Of a stretch of DNA of 63,180 bases, positions 34,188-42,855 are shown piece after piece. Below the pieces are notes generated by a model, which was not told where the DNA came from, did not search any database, and worked only from the letters and a program-made list of their open reading frames with translations. The stretch comes from DAOPXV01 sp035352535 (GTDB lineage: Bacteria > Muiribacteriota > UBA9980). How positions within the stretch are numbered: the stretch's first letter is position 1; each line of letters opens with the position of its first letter. Made by a program: the position numbers and the translations under genes. Location: contig CAZJFS010000006.1 in NCBI GenBank assembly GCA_964545075.1, positions 1 through 63,180 of the forward strand. Direction: 5' to 3'.

Positions 34188-34934
34188 TTATTTAGCTCTC
34201 TTGGCTTTTTTCAGGCTTTTATATGTCGGCTTCGCCTTCGGATCAGCGTTAGCGTTTGAGTCGCCCTTGTATTTCGAAGGATCTATAAATTTCATCGGAT
34301 CTACGGTTTTTTTATTCGCGTCAAGAACCTCAAAATGAAGATGCGCGCCGGTGCTCATACCGGTGTTTCCTGATTTCGTCCCGGCTATGGGTTTCCCGCG
34401 CTCCACTTTTGTTCCGACCGGCGCCCTCTTTGAAAGATGAGCGTATCTCGAATAATATACCTTTCCGTTTATGTTGTGCATGACGAGTATCGTATTTCCA
34501 TATCCGCGCTGCGTCTCGGATGAAACGACAATTCCGTCCCCGATGGCGTACATGGCTGTTCCGGAAGGAACGCTAATATCTATTCCGGTATGAAATTTTC
34601 TCGTTTTTTTAACGGGGTGTATTCTCCAGCCGAATGAACTCGTAACTCTGCCATTTCCCGGATATACGCCGCCGAATTTTTCGTCGCCGCCTGAAACTTC
34701 CGTTTCGCTCGTACCGGCCGCAACCTTTGAAGCCGTTTGATCCGAGATGCCCGCCTGAACTTCGGAACCTGAGTTCGCGGCTTGATCGTTCCGAGCGGCA
34801 CTTGAAACGCTGCCATTTTCAAGCTGATTTCCAAGGCCCTGTATTCCGCCGGTTTCTTCGGCTAAAAGAACGACATTGGAAGAAAACAACGCCGCTATAA
34901 GAAATAAAGAAATAGCAATATTTTTTCTTCGCAT
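34188..34934 (-). CDS. Secreted LytM/M23 peptidase, catalytic
   Basis: ATG 34932-34934 is chosen because AAAGGGG precedes it and a signal peptide follows (ISLFLIAALFSSNVVLLAEE). After a Ser/Ala/Gln-rich linker, the M23 domain (about residues 95-235) has HTGIDI (HxGxD), YSRYAHLSK and HLHFEVLD, so all zinc ligands are present. It should be an active murein endopeptidase, in contrast to the degenerate homologue at 5594-6355. The C-terminal tail is Lys-rich. A strong terminator follows; the hairpin AAAGGCG/CGCCTTT at 34998-35014 lies upstream, between it and the radical SAM gene. Confidence 0.9.
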   Translation of the reverse strand: MRRKNIAISLFLIAALFSSNVVLLAEETGGIQGLGNQLENGSVSSAARNDQAANSGSEVQAGISDQTASKVAAGTSETEVSGGDEKFGGVYPGNGRVTSSFGWRIHPVKKTRKFHTGIDISVPSGTAMYAIGDGIVVSSETQRGYGNTILVMHNINGKVYYSRYAHLSKRAPVGTKVERGKPIAGTKSGNTGMSTGAHLHFEVLDANKKTVDPMKFIDPSKYKGDSNANADPKAKPTYKSLKKAKRAK

Positions 34935-35064
34935 AAAAATTCCCCTTTCTTTATATAAAAATTTAATATCAGTTAAAATAAAAACAATAAATTTTTTAAA
35001 GGCGTACACGCCTTTTTTATATTATACTAAATATAAATTAAAAATGTTTCAAAAAATAAAATTT

Positions 35065-36081
35065 TTATAAAAATTTATAGAATTCATCCGGCTTAAGCTC
35101 GGCCAGTCGCTTATTTTCAAACAAAAATTTTCTTATATCAACGCAAAGATGACATTTCCCCGCATATCCTTTTTTCAGTTCGGCGTATCCGTATTTTGAG
35201 GCGTAATTAAACAACCCTCTGACGCCCTCATTGAGCAGCGCTTTGATCACGGGCTTTTCGCTTATGTCTATCTCTTCGCCGATTTCCCCGTATGAGCAAG
35301 GGGCGATCCCGGCGCAAAGCCCGCCCGGCATATAATTTCCGTAGCAGTCAATGTGAAAATGGGCCGTTCCGAGCAGTTCCCGTTCGCAATCGGTTATGAA
35401 AAATTCCCTGGCGCCGCGCATCTTATAAAGGGGCGGATCCATATATCCGGCCCTGCCGCCGGGAATGAGATAATAAAGATCGGCTATGGCTCTTATAGCT
35501 TCCGCCGGAAGGCTTTTGATTTTAACGGGCCGTTTCTTATCGAACGGTTCGAAAAAACTTTCAAATTCGCTTATCCATACGAACGCGCCGCCGTACCCGA
35601 AAACTTCCCGGACAAGGCTTATAGCGCCCATAGTGGTTTCCGGCGTTATAAATTCCGCGTGAAAAGGCGAAACGGAGATAAGCACGCTTCTTAACCCGGC
35701 GTCATAAAATTTTTGAAGGATCGGCCTGTATTTCCCGGGATTTCTTCCCCAGAACCCGTTCGTTTCGACGTAGGAAACGCGCACGCCATGATTTTTCGCC
35801 GCGCCCAGGGCCGATAAAACGCAGTCCGGGTTTAAAAACGCCTCGCCGCCGCCGATATGCATCTCGGCATCCGGCCCCGCTTTTTTAATGACGCCAAAAA
35901 CATCGTCCAGTTCGGCCGGCGTAAGCCAGCGATTTTCGCGTTTCGGCGAACCGCATATGAGGCAATGGCCGCATGAATTAGTACATCTGTAGGATAAAAT
36001 AACGCCGCCGCCCTGAAGCTCGCCTATTGTAAGCTTATCCGGACGGCGGGTTTTTCTGAAAAAATTAAGATTTATTCCCAT
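35065..36081 (-). CDS. Radical SAM protein of unknown substrate
   Basis: The CX3CX2C motif is CTNSCGHC, preceded by GGVILSYR; MHIGGGEAFLNP is the GGE motif. The TIM-barrel part covers about residues 25-200. A C-terminal Cys set (DCYGNYMPGGLCAGIAPC and CHLC) may bind an auxiliary cluster, as in SPASM-like enzymes. It could modify a peptide or cofactor; nothing nearby shows which. It is 14 bp downstream of the DUF457-like gene on the same strand and may be cotranscribed. The short peptide gene at 41353 is not adjacent, so linking them is speculative. Confidence 0.82.
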   Translation of the reverse strand: MGINLNFFRKTRRPDKLTIGELQGGGVILSYRCTNSCGHCLICGSPKRENRWLTPAELDDVFGVIKKAGPDAEMHIGGGEAFLNPDCVLSALGAAKNHGVRVSYVETNGFWGRNPGKYRPILQKFYDAGLRSVLISVSPFHAEFITPETTMGAISLVREVFGYGGAFVWISEFESFFEPFDKKRPVKIKSLPAEAIRAIADLYYLIPGGRAGYMDPPLYKMRGAREFFITDCERELLGTAHFHIDCYGNYMPGGLCAGIAPCSYGEIGEEIDISEKPVIKALLNEGVRGLFNYASKYGYAELKKGYAGKCHLCVDIRKFLFENKRLAELKPDEFYKFL

Positions 36082-36095
36082 AACAAGCGCGTCTT

Positions 36096-37319
36096 TTACA
36101 TGTCGCCGGAATCGCCGGACATGCTTGAAACGTCGAAGTATTCGTTGGTCTCGACCTCGCGTTTTTCATAGTAGAATTTTTTGTAGAGCAATACGAGCGA
36201 GTATATTATACCGAGCGGAATCGCCACGAAATAAACCGCGTAGTTCAATAAAGAGATCAGATAGTATGCGGGATTTGAAAAATCTCCGCCGACGGATGCC
36301 GCCCACGGAAGCGTAAACGCGGGCGTAGGCGCGAAAGCGTTCATGTTCCAGATTATTATGGCGATCGAAAGATAATTGACGAAAATATTCGGAAAAGTGG
36401 ACGCCGATGTAGTCCACTGGAGGCCCTGAGAGCGGCCTTTGGTAAACGGATAAAAAAGGTTCGAACCGAGATGTCCCGTCTGATCGACGAAAACATGCGA
36501 TAACATCGCGAAGATGCCCATGAAAAAAGCCGATATCGAAAGCGGCGTAAAAAGCCCCATGAAATTTCCCTTGAAAAGTTCGCTCCAAGGAGCGTATATC
36601 GCGAAAGCGAGAGGGCCGGTTATCACGCCGAGCGTGATGCTGTGAGACCACTGGCGATGCCAGGGGATAAAATCGATCTTTACCTTGCCGTTATCATATT
36701 CAAAGGCGAAGTCCGGGCCGGAGAATATCCCGACCTCGGTATCCTGATAATATGTGTTATTTATCTCGGCGTTAAATTTCGCCGTGTAATAATTATTTTC
36801 CGTCGGCCTGGTTTCAGGCATGCCGGGCAGATGATCGATGAGTTTTTCAAGCGTCTTGGGAACGCCCATTTCGGTTATCGATTTCTGCATCGTTTCATAG
36901 GACGGCAGATAATCAAGTTTTTCCATTACCTGGCTCATGGTTTTTATGGAGCCGATCATAACCGTTACCTCTTTACGCTTATCATCCACGAAAAGGTTGA
37001 ATGTCCTGTAATGGCTGGCGGAAAGCCTTATTATATCGATTTTAAGATAGACGACTTTTTTTTCACTGTAAGCCTGTTCAAGCGCTTTTACATATCCTTC
37101 GGCGATATATTTGGCGTCGAGGTTATCCTCGTTTATTCTCAGGACATAGTCGTGCTTCCAGAAATAGCGGGCGAAACGGAAATCGAGCGTATCGCAGCAG
37201 ACGCCGAAAACGCCGCCGAACGGAAGGAAAAAAGATTTGTTCGCGAAAACCGAATGCATTCCAGCCGGAAAGCACGAAGCGGTCGCTACCCCTGTTAAAA
37301 AGTGGGTGATACCTTTCAT
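36096..37319 (-). CDS. DUF457-like multi-span membrane protein (predicted metal-dependent hydrolase family)
   Basis: The start MKGITHFLTGVA with its conserved His matches the YdjM/DUF457 family of membrane proteins annotated as metal-dependent hydrolases. Other family-like parts are GGVFGVCCDTLDF (Asp), WHRQWSHSI (HxxxSH-like) and HVFVDQTGHLGSN. An inserted soluble region (about residues 50-190) separates the first membrane segment from four or five later helices, which is longer than usual. ATG 37319 is chosen over upstream starts because GGGGAG lies about 9 nt before it. The biochemical role of the family is uncertain. The gap 37320-37653 upstream holds no clear gene. Confidence 0.75.
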   Translation of the reverse strand: MKGITHFLTGVATASCFPAGMHSVFANKSFFLPFGGVFGVCCDTLDFRFARYFWKHDYVLRINEDNLDAKYIAEGYVKALEQAYSEKKVVYLKIDIIRLSASHYRTFNLFVDDKRKEVTVMIGSIKTMSQVMEKLDYLPSYETMQKSITEMGVPKTLEKLIDHLPGMPETRPTENNYYTAKFNAEINNTYYQDTEVGIFSGPDFAFEYDNGKVKIDFIPWHRQWSHSITLGVITGPLAFAIYAPWSELFKGNFMGLFTPLSISAFFMGIFAMLSHVFVDQTGHLGSNLFYPFTKGRSQGLQWTTSASTFPNIFVNYLSIAIIIWNMNAFAPTPAFTLPWAASVGGDFSNPAYYLISLLNYAVYFVAIPLGIIYSLVLLYKKFYYEKREVETNEYFDVSSMSGDSGDM

Positions 37320-37653
37320 GATCGGACACTCCCCTTTTATTTTTAATGATTTTAAAAATTCCATTATATTATAAAGCATATGAGCGTTATTTTCAAGTCA
37401 AAATTAAAATAAAAAAATGGATTTATCGCCTTATAATATGTTATAATTTTTTTGTTTTTGCGACCTTATGGCGCCGCGGCATCTTAACTAAAGCGTCGGC
37501 ATTAGCCGTTCAAACGGTTTCAAGCCCGGGAGCGCCCGATCAAAAACCGCGTATATGGTTCAAAAACGCAGAAAAATCGCAAAAAAATTCAATTATAAGC
37601 CTCTCGCGCGGTTTTAAAACGAAAGGGCGTTCGATTAAGAAAGGATTGAAAAA

Positions 37654-39609
37654 ATGTCAGCATACGAACAATATTACAAAGAATCTCTATCTTTAAAAAA
37701 AGAGCTTATTTCGTCGCACGAAGGCCTTTTGAAAACATTTGAAAAAGACCTTGAAATTTTCAGTAAGAAAGACTCGCTGTACGCCAATCTCAGGCTGGTT
37801 TTCTTCCTCGGCGTAATTGCCTGCCTTTTATCCATAGTAACCTCGGGAGACGTCGCCGGCGCCCGCCTGACGGCATCTTATATCTTTCTCGCGATTTTCA
37901 TAATCTCATTTTCCGTTCTGATACATTGCCACGATCAAATAATATCTCTTCTCGAAAAAGCCAGAGCCAGGGTAGTTTTAAAACGTGAACAGCTTTCGCG
38001 CGTAAGGGATACCGAAAGGCCCGTTCCGGGAGTGCGCGACAGCATGGTGCACGAAACGGTCAGCCATGAATTTCTCGACGGCACCTTCGGCCTTTCGAAC
38101 AACCCTTCGCGGTTCGAGATGAAGGAACACATAATAAACGATCTCGACCTTTTCGAAGGCGAAAAGAACGTTTTCGGGCTTTACTGCACGGCCCAGACGG
38201 CGCCGGGAAAGCAAAGGCTTTATCAGTGCCTCAAATCCCCCTTCATGGACGTTAAAACCATAAGGGAGCGCCAGGCGGCGGTCATGGAACTTTTCGGGGA
38301 CGCCGGTTTCATTGAAACGGCCGAAGTCGCCGCCTTTCCCATGAGAAACACGAGATTTTCAGAATATATGAACGCGGTGACGGCCCCTGACATCCTTCCA
38401 CATAACGTTATTTTCCGTTATTTCATAATGGCCATGGCATTTCTGCCCGCCATTTCTATTTTAACCGGAAAATATGAGATTTTCGCGTGGCTTTATTTCA
38501 TAAATGTTTTTGTCATCGGGTTCTCTTTTGAAAAATGCGCCGTGATCAAAAAGAACTATTCATCGCTCGCGCTTTTCGGCCGGTGTTTTTTCAACCTGGC
38601 AAATATATTTTCCGGGAAAAAATTTGAAAGCCCGGTTTTGACAGCTATAGCCTCGAAGTTCCAGGGCGCTCCCGACGGCGGAGCTTCCGACGGCTTTTTC
38701 GTAAAAAAACTCGGTGAAATATCCAGGACCGCCGCGATATTGCAGTTCCCGCTTCCGATCATGCTCGACGCCGTTTTTCTCTTTGACATCAACATGTGCG
38801 AACGGGTGGAACGAAAGGTCGGCCGCTTCAGATCGGCGCTTTTGAACCTCGTTCCCGCCATGGCGGAATTCGAGGCCCTTTCCTCTTTCTCAAACATCAA
38901 GCTCGACCAGCCCGAATACCGTTTCGCGAAGATCGACGATTCGCCGGATCCCACGCTTGAATTTTCATGCCTCGCGCACCCTTTCATTGATTTTGAAAAA
39001 GCCGTGGCGAACTCCATATCGTTTAACGACGACTGCGACATCGCGATCATCACCGGCTCCAACATGTCAGGAAAATCAACGTTCTTAAAAGCAGTCTCGC
39101 TCGCCGCCGTCCTCTCGGCCGCGGGCGCCCCGGTGCGCGCGATGAGCGCGAGCCTCACTCCCGTGAGGATAATCACCGATATCCGCGTCAGCGATTCCAT
39201 AACGCTCGGCATAAGCCACTTTTACTCGGAGCTTTTAAGGGTCAAGATGGTCACCGACGAGCTCATGAAGGGAAAGATGGTCCTGGGCATTTTCGACGAA
39301 TTGTTCCACGGCACCAACAGCCGCGAAAGGCTGGCGCTCTGCCGCGCGACGCTCGAATATCTCAAAAACAGCGGCGGCCGTTTCATCGTCGCCACTCACG
39401 ACCGCGAGCTGACAGCTACGGCGTCTAACGTTTCAGGCGCCGCGATAAAAAATTATCACTTCGAGGAAAAGATAACCGGCGTCGAAAGCATCTTTACTTA
39501 CAAGCTTATCGACGGCCCGTCGAACGTGACCAACGCCATAACGCTCGCCCAGAAGTGCGGCCTGCCTGAAAAAATATATAAACGCGCGAGAGAGCTCGCG
39601 GGAGAATAG
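37654..39609 (+). CDS. MutS-related ATPase with membrane-spanning segments
   Basis: The C-terminal half is a MutS ATPase: lever/clamp helices (about 250-420), Walker A TGSNMSGKSTFLKAV, DSITLGISHFYSELLR, Walker B LGIFDELFHGTNSRER and FIVATHDRELT. The mismatch-recognition and connector domains of MutS1 are absent. Hydrophobic pairs at about residues 47-65 and 74-92, and again at about 250-290, look like membrane spans. It resembles poorly studied MutS-like membrane proteins rather than a mismatch repair enzyme. GAAAGGATTG precedes ATG 37654. A role in DNA handling at the membrane is an inference. Confidence 0.85.
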   Translation: MSAYEQYYKESLSLKKELISSHEGLLKTFEKDLEIFSKKDSLYANLRLVFFLGVIACLLSIVTSGDVAGARLTASYIFLAIFIISFSVLIHCHDQIISLLEKARARVVLKREQLSRVRDTERPVPGVRDSMVHETVSHEFLDGTFGLSNNPSRFEMKEHIINDLDLFEGEKNVFGLYCTAQTAPGKQRLYQCLKSPFMDVKTIRERQAAVMELFGDAGFIETAEVAAFPMRNTRFSEYMNAVTAPDILPHNVIFRYFIMAMAFLPAISILTGKYEIFAWLYFINVFVIGFSFEKCAVIKKNYSSLALFGRCFFNLANIFSGKKFESPVLTAIASKFQGAPDGGASDGFFVKKLGEISRTAAILQFPLPIMLDAVFLFDINMCERVERKVGRFRSALLNLVPAMAEFEALSSFSNIKLDQPEYRFAKIDDSPDPTLEFSCLAHPFIDFEKAVANSISFNDDCDIAIITGSNMSGKSTFLKAVSLAAVLSAAGAPVRAMSASLTPVRIITDIRVSDSITLGISHFYSELLRVKMVTDELMKGKMVLGIFDELFHGTNSRERLALCRATLEYLKNSGGRFIVATHDRELTATASNVSGAAIKNYHFEEKITGVESIFTYKLIDGPSNVTNAITLAQKCGLPEKIYKRARELAGE

Positions 39610-39685
39610 GCCGGCGGAGAACGAAAAGCGAAGAACGAAGTAAAGAGTAAAGAGTTGAGAACGGCAAGTTGAGAGTGAAGAATTA
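39610..39685 (+). repeat. Purine-rich degenerate repeat tract
   Basis: Almost pure A/G sequence with short imperfect repeats (AGAACGAAG, TAAAGAG twice, GTTGAGA twice) between the MutS-like and TPR/YD genes. It looks like a decaying minisatellite or slippage product. Confidence 0.4.
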
Positions 39686-39700
39686 ATGAAAGGAATGTTC

Positions 39701-40924
39701 ATGAAAATTTTTATTAAAGCTTTTATATTGATCGCGGTTTCGCTTTTCGTTTATTACCCGGACGCGCTATCCGGCGCCGAAAATAAGATGGGCGGCCCCT
39801 GGACGCAGGAGGCCTATTTCGAGAACATGGGCGCCTCGACCGCCGCCGAAGCCATGAAATATTTCGACCGCGCGCACGAACTTCGCATAAAAGATGAAAA
39901 AATATGGTTTAAGATAGGCTGCCTTCTCGAATCATTCGATAAAAACAACGAAGCGCGTTTCTGCTACGACAGGCTCATCGAAGAAGATATCGACGATGTC
40001 CGCGCCATGTTCATCCGCGCCTACAACCTGAACCGGAAATTCAAAGAGCACAAATGGTCTGATTTTTCGGATGCCGCTAAACCGTACCTCGCCCGCGCCA
40101 TAAAACGCGAGCTTTTAAATATCAAGGATACGGAAAGAAAAATGCGTGCGAGAAACCGTATCTCGGCAAAAACTTCGAACGAAACATATTACCAGAAACA
40201 TGAAAATTGCTCACCCGGAAACAGAAAACTGATTTATAAATACGACACCGGCGAAAACTTAATATCCGTTGAAGTTTTCGATCCCGTTGAAAAATTCGTT
40301 TCCAGAACCAGATATAGTTACGACGCGGACGGCTTCCCGGTCGAAGAAACATTGTCGGATCCCGACGATCGCGTTATAAGCCTTATGAAATACCAGCGCG
40401 GTTGCGATCAATTCCAGCTCCCGCAATATGAAGTATGCGTCGACGGCCAGGGCAAAACGCAGTGGAAGTCGGAATATATTTTCAAGATCCACGACCAGAT
40501 GGTCGAATTCTTCGAAAAACGCTACGACGCGGCCAAAAATCTTCTGGGCGAATATCAGTGCATGTACGATAACCTCGGATATCCAGTATACATTGCCATT
40601 ACGGACGATCAGGGCGTCGCCTCCATTTCCTACGACAAAAAATATCACCGCGTCGACAAGGTGATATTTTACAAGCATGACGGAATAATGGTCCGCCACG
40701 GCCATTTTTACGAATACGACGACTTCGGCAACGTCGTGAAAAAAGCGGTAAAAACGCCGGAAATAGACGTCGGAGCGCCGTTTAAGCACGAAATAGTCCA
40801 TAATATCGGCGAATATAAATACAGGTACGACCCTTATGGAAACCTTATCGAAGAAGTTTATTTCGACAAAAAAAGCGACGCCGTATATAAAAAAGAATTC
40901 ACTTACGAATATCATTTAAAATAG
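39701..40924 (+). CDS. Exported TPR plus YD-like repeat protein
   Basis: ATG 39701 is preferred because AAAGGA lies 7 nt upstream; earlier in-frame ATGs lack this. A signal peptide (FIKAFILIAVSLFVYYPDALSG) is followed by two TPR-like units (about residues 30-110). A region of short beta repeats of the Rhs/YD style comes next: RTRYSYDADGFPVEETLS, KYRYDPYGNLIEEVYFD and FYEYDDFGNVVKKA. Such repeats occur in surface proteins, but the shell-forming length of Rhs toxins is missing and no toxin tip is visible. The role is unknown. Confidence 0.75.
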   Translation: MKIFIKAFILIAVSLFVYYPDALSGAENKMGGPWTQEAYFENMGASTAAEAMKYFDRAHELRIKDEKIWFKIGCLLESFDKNNEARFCYDRLIEEDIDDVRAMFIRAYNLNRKFKEHKWSDFSDAAKPYLARAIKRELLNIKDTERKMRARNRISAKTSNETYYQKHENCSPGNRKLIYKYDTGENLISVEVFDPVEKFVSRTRYSYDADGFPVEETLSDPDDRVISLMKYQRGCDQFQLPQYEVCVDGQGKTQWKSEYIFKIHDQMVEFFEKRYDAAKNLLGEYQCMYDNLGYPVYIAITDDQGVASISYDKKYHRVDKVIFYKHDGIMVRHGHFYEYDDFGNVVKKAVKTPEIDVGAPFKHEIVHNIGEYKYRYDPYGNLIEEVYFDKKSDAVYKKEFTYEYHLK

Positions 40925-41212
40925 TCTTTATAAAGAAAATTTTCAGCCGCATATAAATATTGAACTAAAAAATCCAGAGTGCAACACGAAAGGTTCAATT
41001 GTTTAAAAAACAAACTTTTCTGTCGGATTTTTATACACGCCGGATTTTCGCGCGGAAACTTTTATTCGATTTTCTGAAACAACCTTTTCTACAGCGGTTT
41101 TTATAAAATTCCATCTCAAATATTTTCTTATTTTAAAAACATTTGAATACTACGCCGCACTTAATAATGCCGGTTTTTTTGTATAATTAAAAGGCGATTG
41201 TTCATAAAATTG

Positions 41213-41229
41213 TTGGCATATATCTTGCA
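41213..41229 (+). promoter_or_regulatory. Sigma-54 (-24/-12) promoter candidate; note on the 40925-41760 gap
   Basis: TTGGCATATATCTTGCA has GG (41215-41216) and GC (41227-41228) exactly 10 bp apart, matching the TGGCAC-N5-TTGCA consensus. It lies about 124 nt upstream of the 54-residue peptide gene at 41353. Inverted GCCGGT/ACCGGC copies flank 41300-41334 in the leader. The 836-bp gap holds this promoter, the peptide gene and its terminator, and nothing else that could be recognised. Confidence 0.6.
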
Positions 41230-41352
41230 TTAATAAATTTTGAATTTCCAAATCAGCATGCAGTACCAAATAATTTTTTATAGCAACAATTTTAAAATGC
41301 CGGTTCTCAATGAATAGTAAAATCCGACCGGCGCGATCACGGAGGAGATAGT

Positions 41353-41517
41353 ATGTTAAACATCAACCCTAAAAATGAAAAAAGCATAAAAACAAACGGT
41401 AACGAAAACCTTTTAACGGTAAAAGAAGCCGATTTCAAAAGTCAGGCCGGACGCGACGATAATTTTGACAGGATCGCAGCCGACATAAGAGCTTCTCTTG
41501 AAGCTTTCGTTTGTTGA
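41353..41517 (+). CDS. 54-residue peptide with a C-terminal Cys, unknown
   Basis: A strong Shine-Dalgarno (GGAGGAG) lies 5 nt before ATG 41353. The product starts MLNINPKNEKSIKTNGNENL, is Asn/Lys-rich at the N-terminus and ends RASLEAFVC. It is soluble, has no signal peptide and matches no family known to me. A sigma-54-type promoter precedes it and a strong terminator follows at 41604-41655, so it seems to be a complete, separately regulated transcription unit. A terminal Cys could be a modification or thioester site, which invites comparison with peptide precursors, but no modifying enzyme is adjacent. It may also be a small regulator. Confidence 0.65.
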   Translation: MLNINPKNEKSIKTNGNENLLTVKEADFKSQAGRDDNFDRIAADIRASLEAFVC

Positions 41518-41603
41518 TTTAGTAGATAAACCTCTTTCTTAATAATAAATCAAAAATATAAACCCGGTAACATCTCAACTAAATAAAATTCAATATCATA
41601 AAT

Positions 41604-41655
41604 AAAAAATGGCAAAATTTATTCACTAACAGTGAGTTTTTCGCCATTTTTTTTA
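41604..41655 (+). terminator. Intrinsic terminator after the 54-residue peptide gene
   Basis: AAAAAATGGC and GCCATTTTTT form the outer stem and TCAC/GTGA an inner one, followed by TT runs. Located 87 bp past the stop. Confidence 0.85.
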
Positions 41656-41760
41656 TTTTAACAAATTAAATAAGCGGATAATAAAATCCGCCTCAAAATT
41701 AGCGCGATCAGTTTTCTTCGACCGATTAATTTTCAGGCGGATAAAGGTTGACTGGTTTTA

Positions 41761-42573
41761 TCAAGCTTGCGTATTCAAAAGAGAAGAGTATTGAGACTGT
41801 TGATTATACTGTGTAAACGAACTGCTTGCCTGCCGGTAAGCGTTCATAACCTGCTGAAGGAAGTTGTTTTTTATCTGTTCGCTGGCGGCATTGGTATTAT
41901 TGGCATCCGCCGTTTTTTCCTTATAATCGTCTATGCCGTTATTGTTTTTATCCAGATTTTCCAGATTGTCTGGGATGCCATTATTGTTTAAATCCTCGGA
42001 CTCTTCGCTTGTCGCGGTTCCGCCGCCCGATGCGCCGCCGCTCGGGGGAGGCCCTCCGGCTGGAGCCGTTCCGCCGGCCTGACTTGTTTTTGTTGATTCA
42101 AACGCCGCATTTTCATCTTTAGTTATCGATCCATCGCCATTCGTATCGATCTTAGCGAACATTTCGTCGGCATTCATGGAATTGCCGGTTTTTTTGTTCA
42201 TCTCGTCGGTAAAAGCGCTGAATTCGGTTTTATCGATAGTTCCGTCGCCGCTTGTATCGATCTTGCTGAAAATATCTTCGGGTCTGACGGCCGAGCTCTT
42301 ATACTCGCTCATCTTTTGAATCTTGGCTTTAAACGCCGCATCTTCATCCTGAGTGATTGAATTATCGCCATTTGCATCTATCGCTGAAAACAATTTTTCG
42401 GAATCAACCGTCTTGCCGGTTTTTTGAGATAATTTATCAGTGAATGACTTTAACTCGTCTTTACTGACTTCTCCGCTGCCATCAGTGTCGATCTTGGCAA
42501 ACTTTTTTTGATTTTGCTGCTGCAGCAGGGCCATTATATCGTAACCGCCGCCGCCGCTAACGCCGCTTATCAT
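41761..42573 (-). CDS. EF-hand calcium-binding protein
   Basis: Four canonical EF-hand loops are seen: DTDGSGEVSKDE, DANGDNSITQDE, DTSGDGTIDKTE and DTNGDGSITKDE. Two Asn-rich calcium loops follow nearer the C-terminus (DLNNNGIPDN, DKNNNGIDDYKE) after a Gly/Pro/Ser linker. The tail is Gln/Ser-rich. There is no clear signal peptide. ATG 42573 (MISGVSGGGG) fits best with GGAAAGGGG 8 nt upstream; the GTG/ATG codons at 42582 and 42579 are too close to it. Similar EF-hand proteins abound in deep-branching bacteria. A calcium sensor or buffer role is inferred. Confidence 0.88.
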   Translation of the reverse strand: MISGVSGGGGYDIMALLQQQNQKKFAKIDTDGSGEVSKDELKSFTDKLSQKTGKTVDSEKLFSAIDANGDNSITQDEDAAFKAKIQKMSEYKSSAVRPEDIFSKIDTSGDGTIDKTEFSAFTDEMNKKTGNSMNADEMFAKIDTNGDGSITKDENAAFESTKTSQAGGTAPAGGPPPSGGASGGGTATSEESEDLNNNGIPDNLENLDKNNNGIDDYKEKTADANNTNAASEQIKNNFLQQVMNAYRQASSSFTQYNQQSQYSSLLNTQA

Positions 42574-42778
42574 AAGCATCACCCCTTTCCTCTGGTTTTT
42601 TGCCGCTTAATACATATAGTTATAGCTTACATTATAGCATCGGAAAAAAACGAGGAAAGCCAAATATTTATTTAAACCTGTTTTCAGGCATTATCTGTTT
42701 TATTCGCTCTTTTTCTTTATTTTTTACCCCGAACGCACTGCTTTTAAAAAACAATTTAAAATATTTAATTAAAATTTA

Positions 42779-42816
42779 AAATAAAAATCGTCCCTGCTAC
42801 GGAACGATTTTTATTT
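42779..42816. terminator. Intrinsic terminator of the permease operon
   Basis: AAATAAAAATCGT and ACGATTTTTATTT around a CCCTGCTACGGA loop. It follows the TctA-like gene on the minus strand by about 40 bp and has T-runs both ways. Confidence 0.8.
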
Positions 42817-42855
42817 GTTACTCTTTTTGTTGAATATATCTTTTCACGTCAGGTT

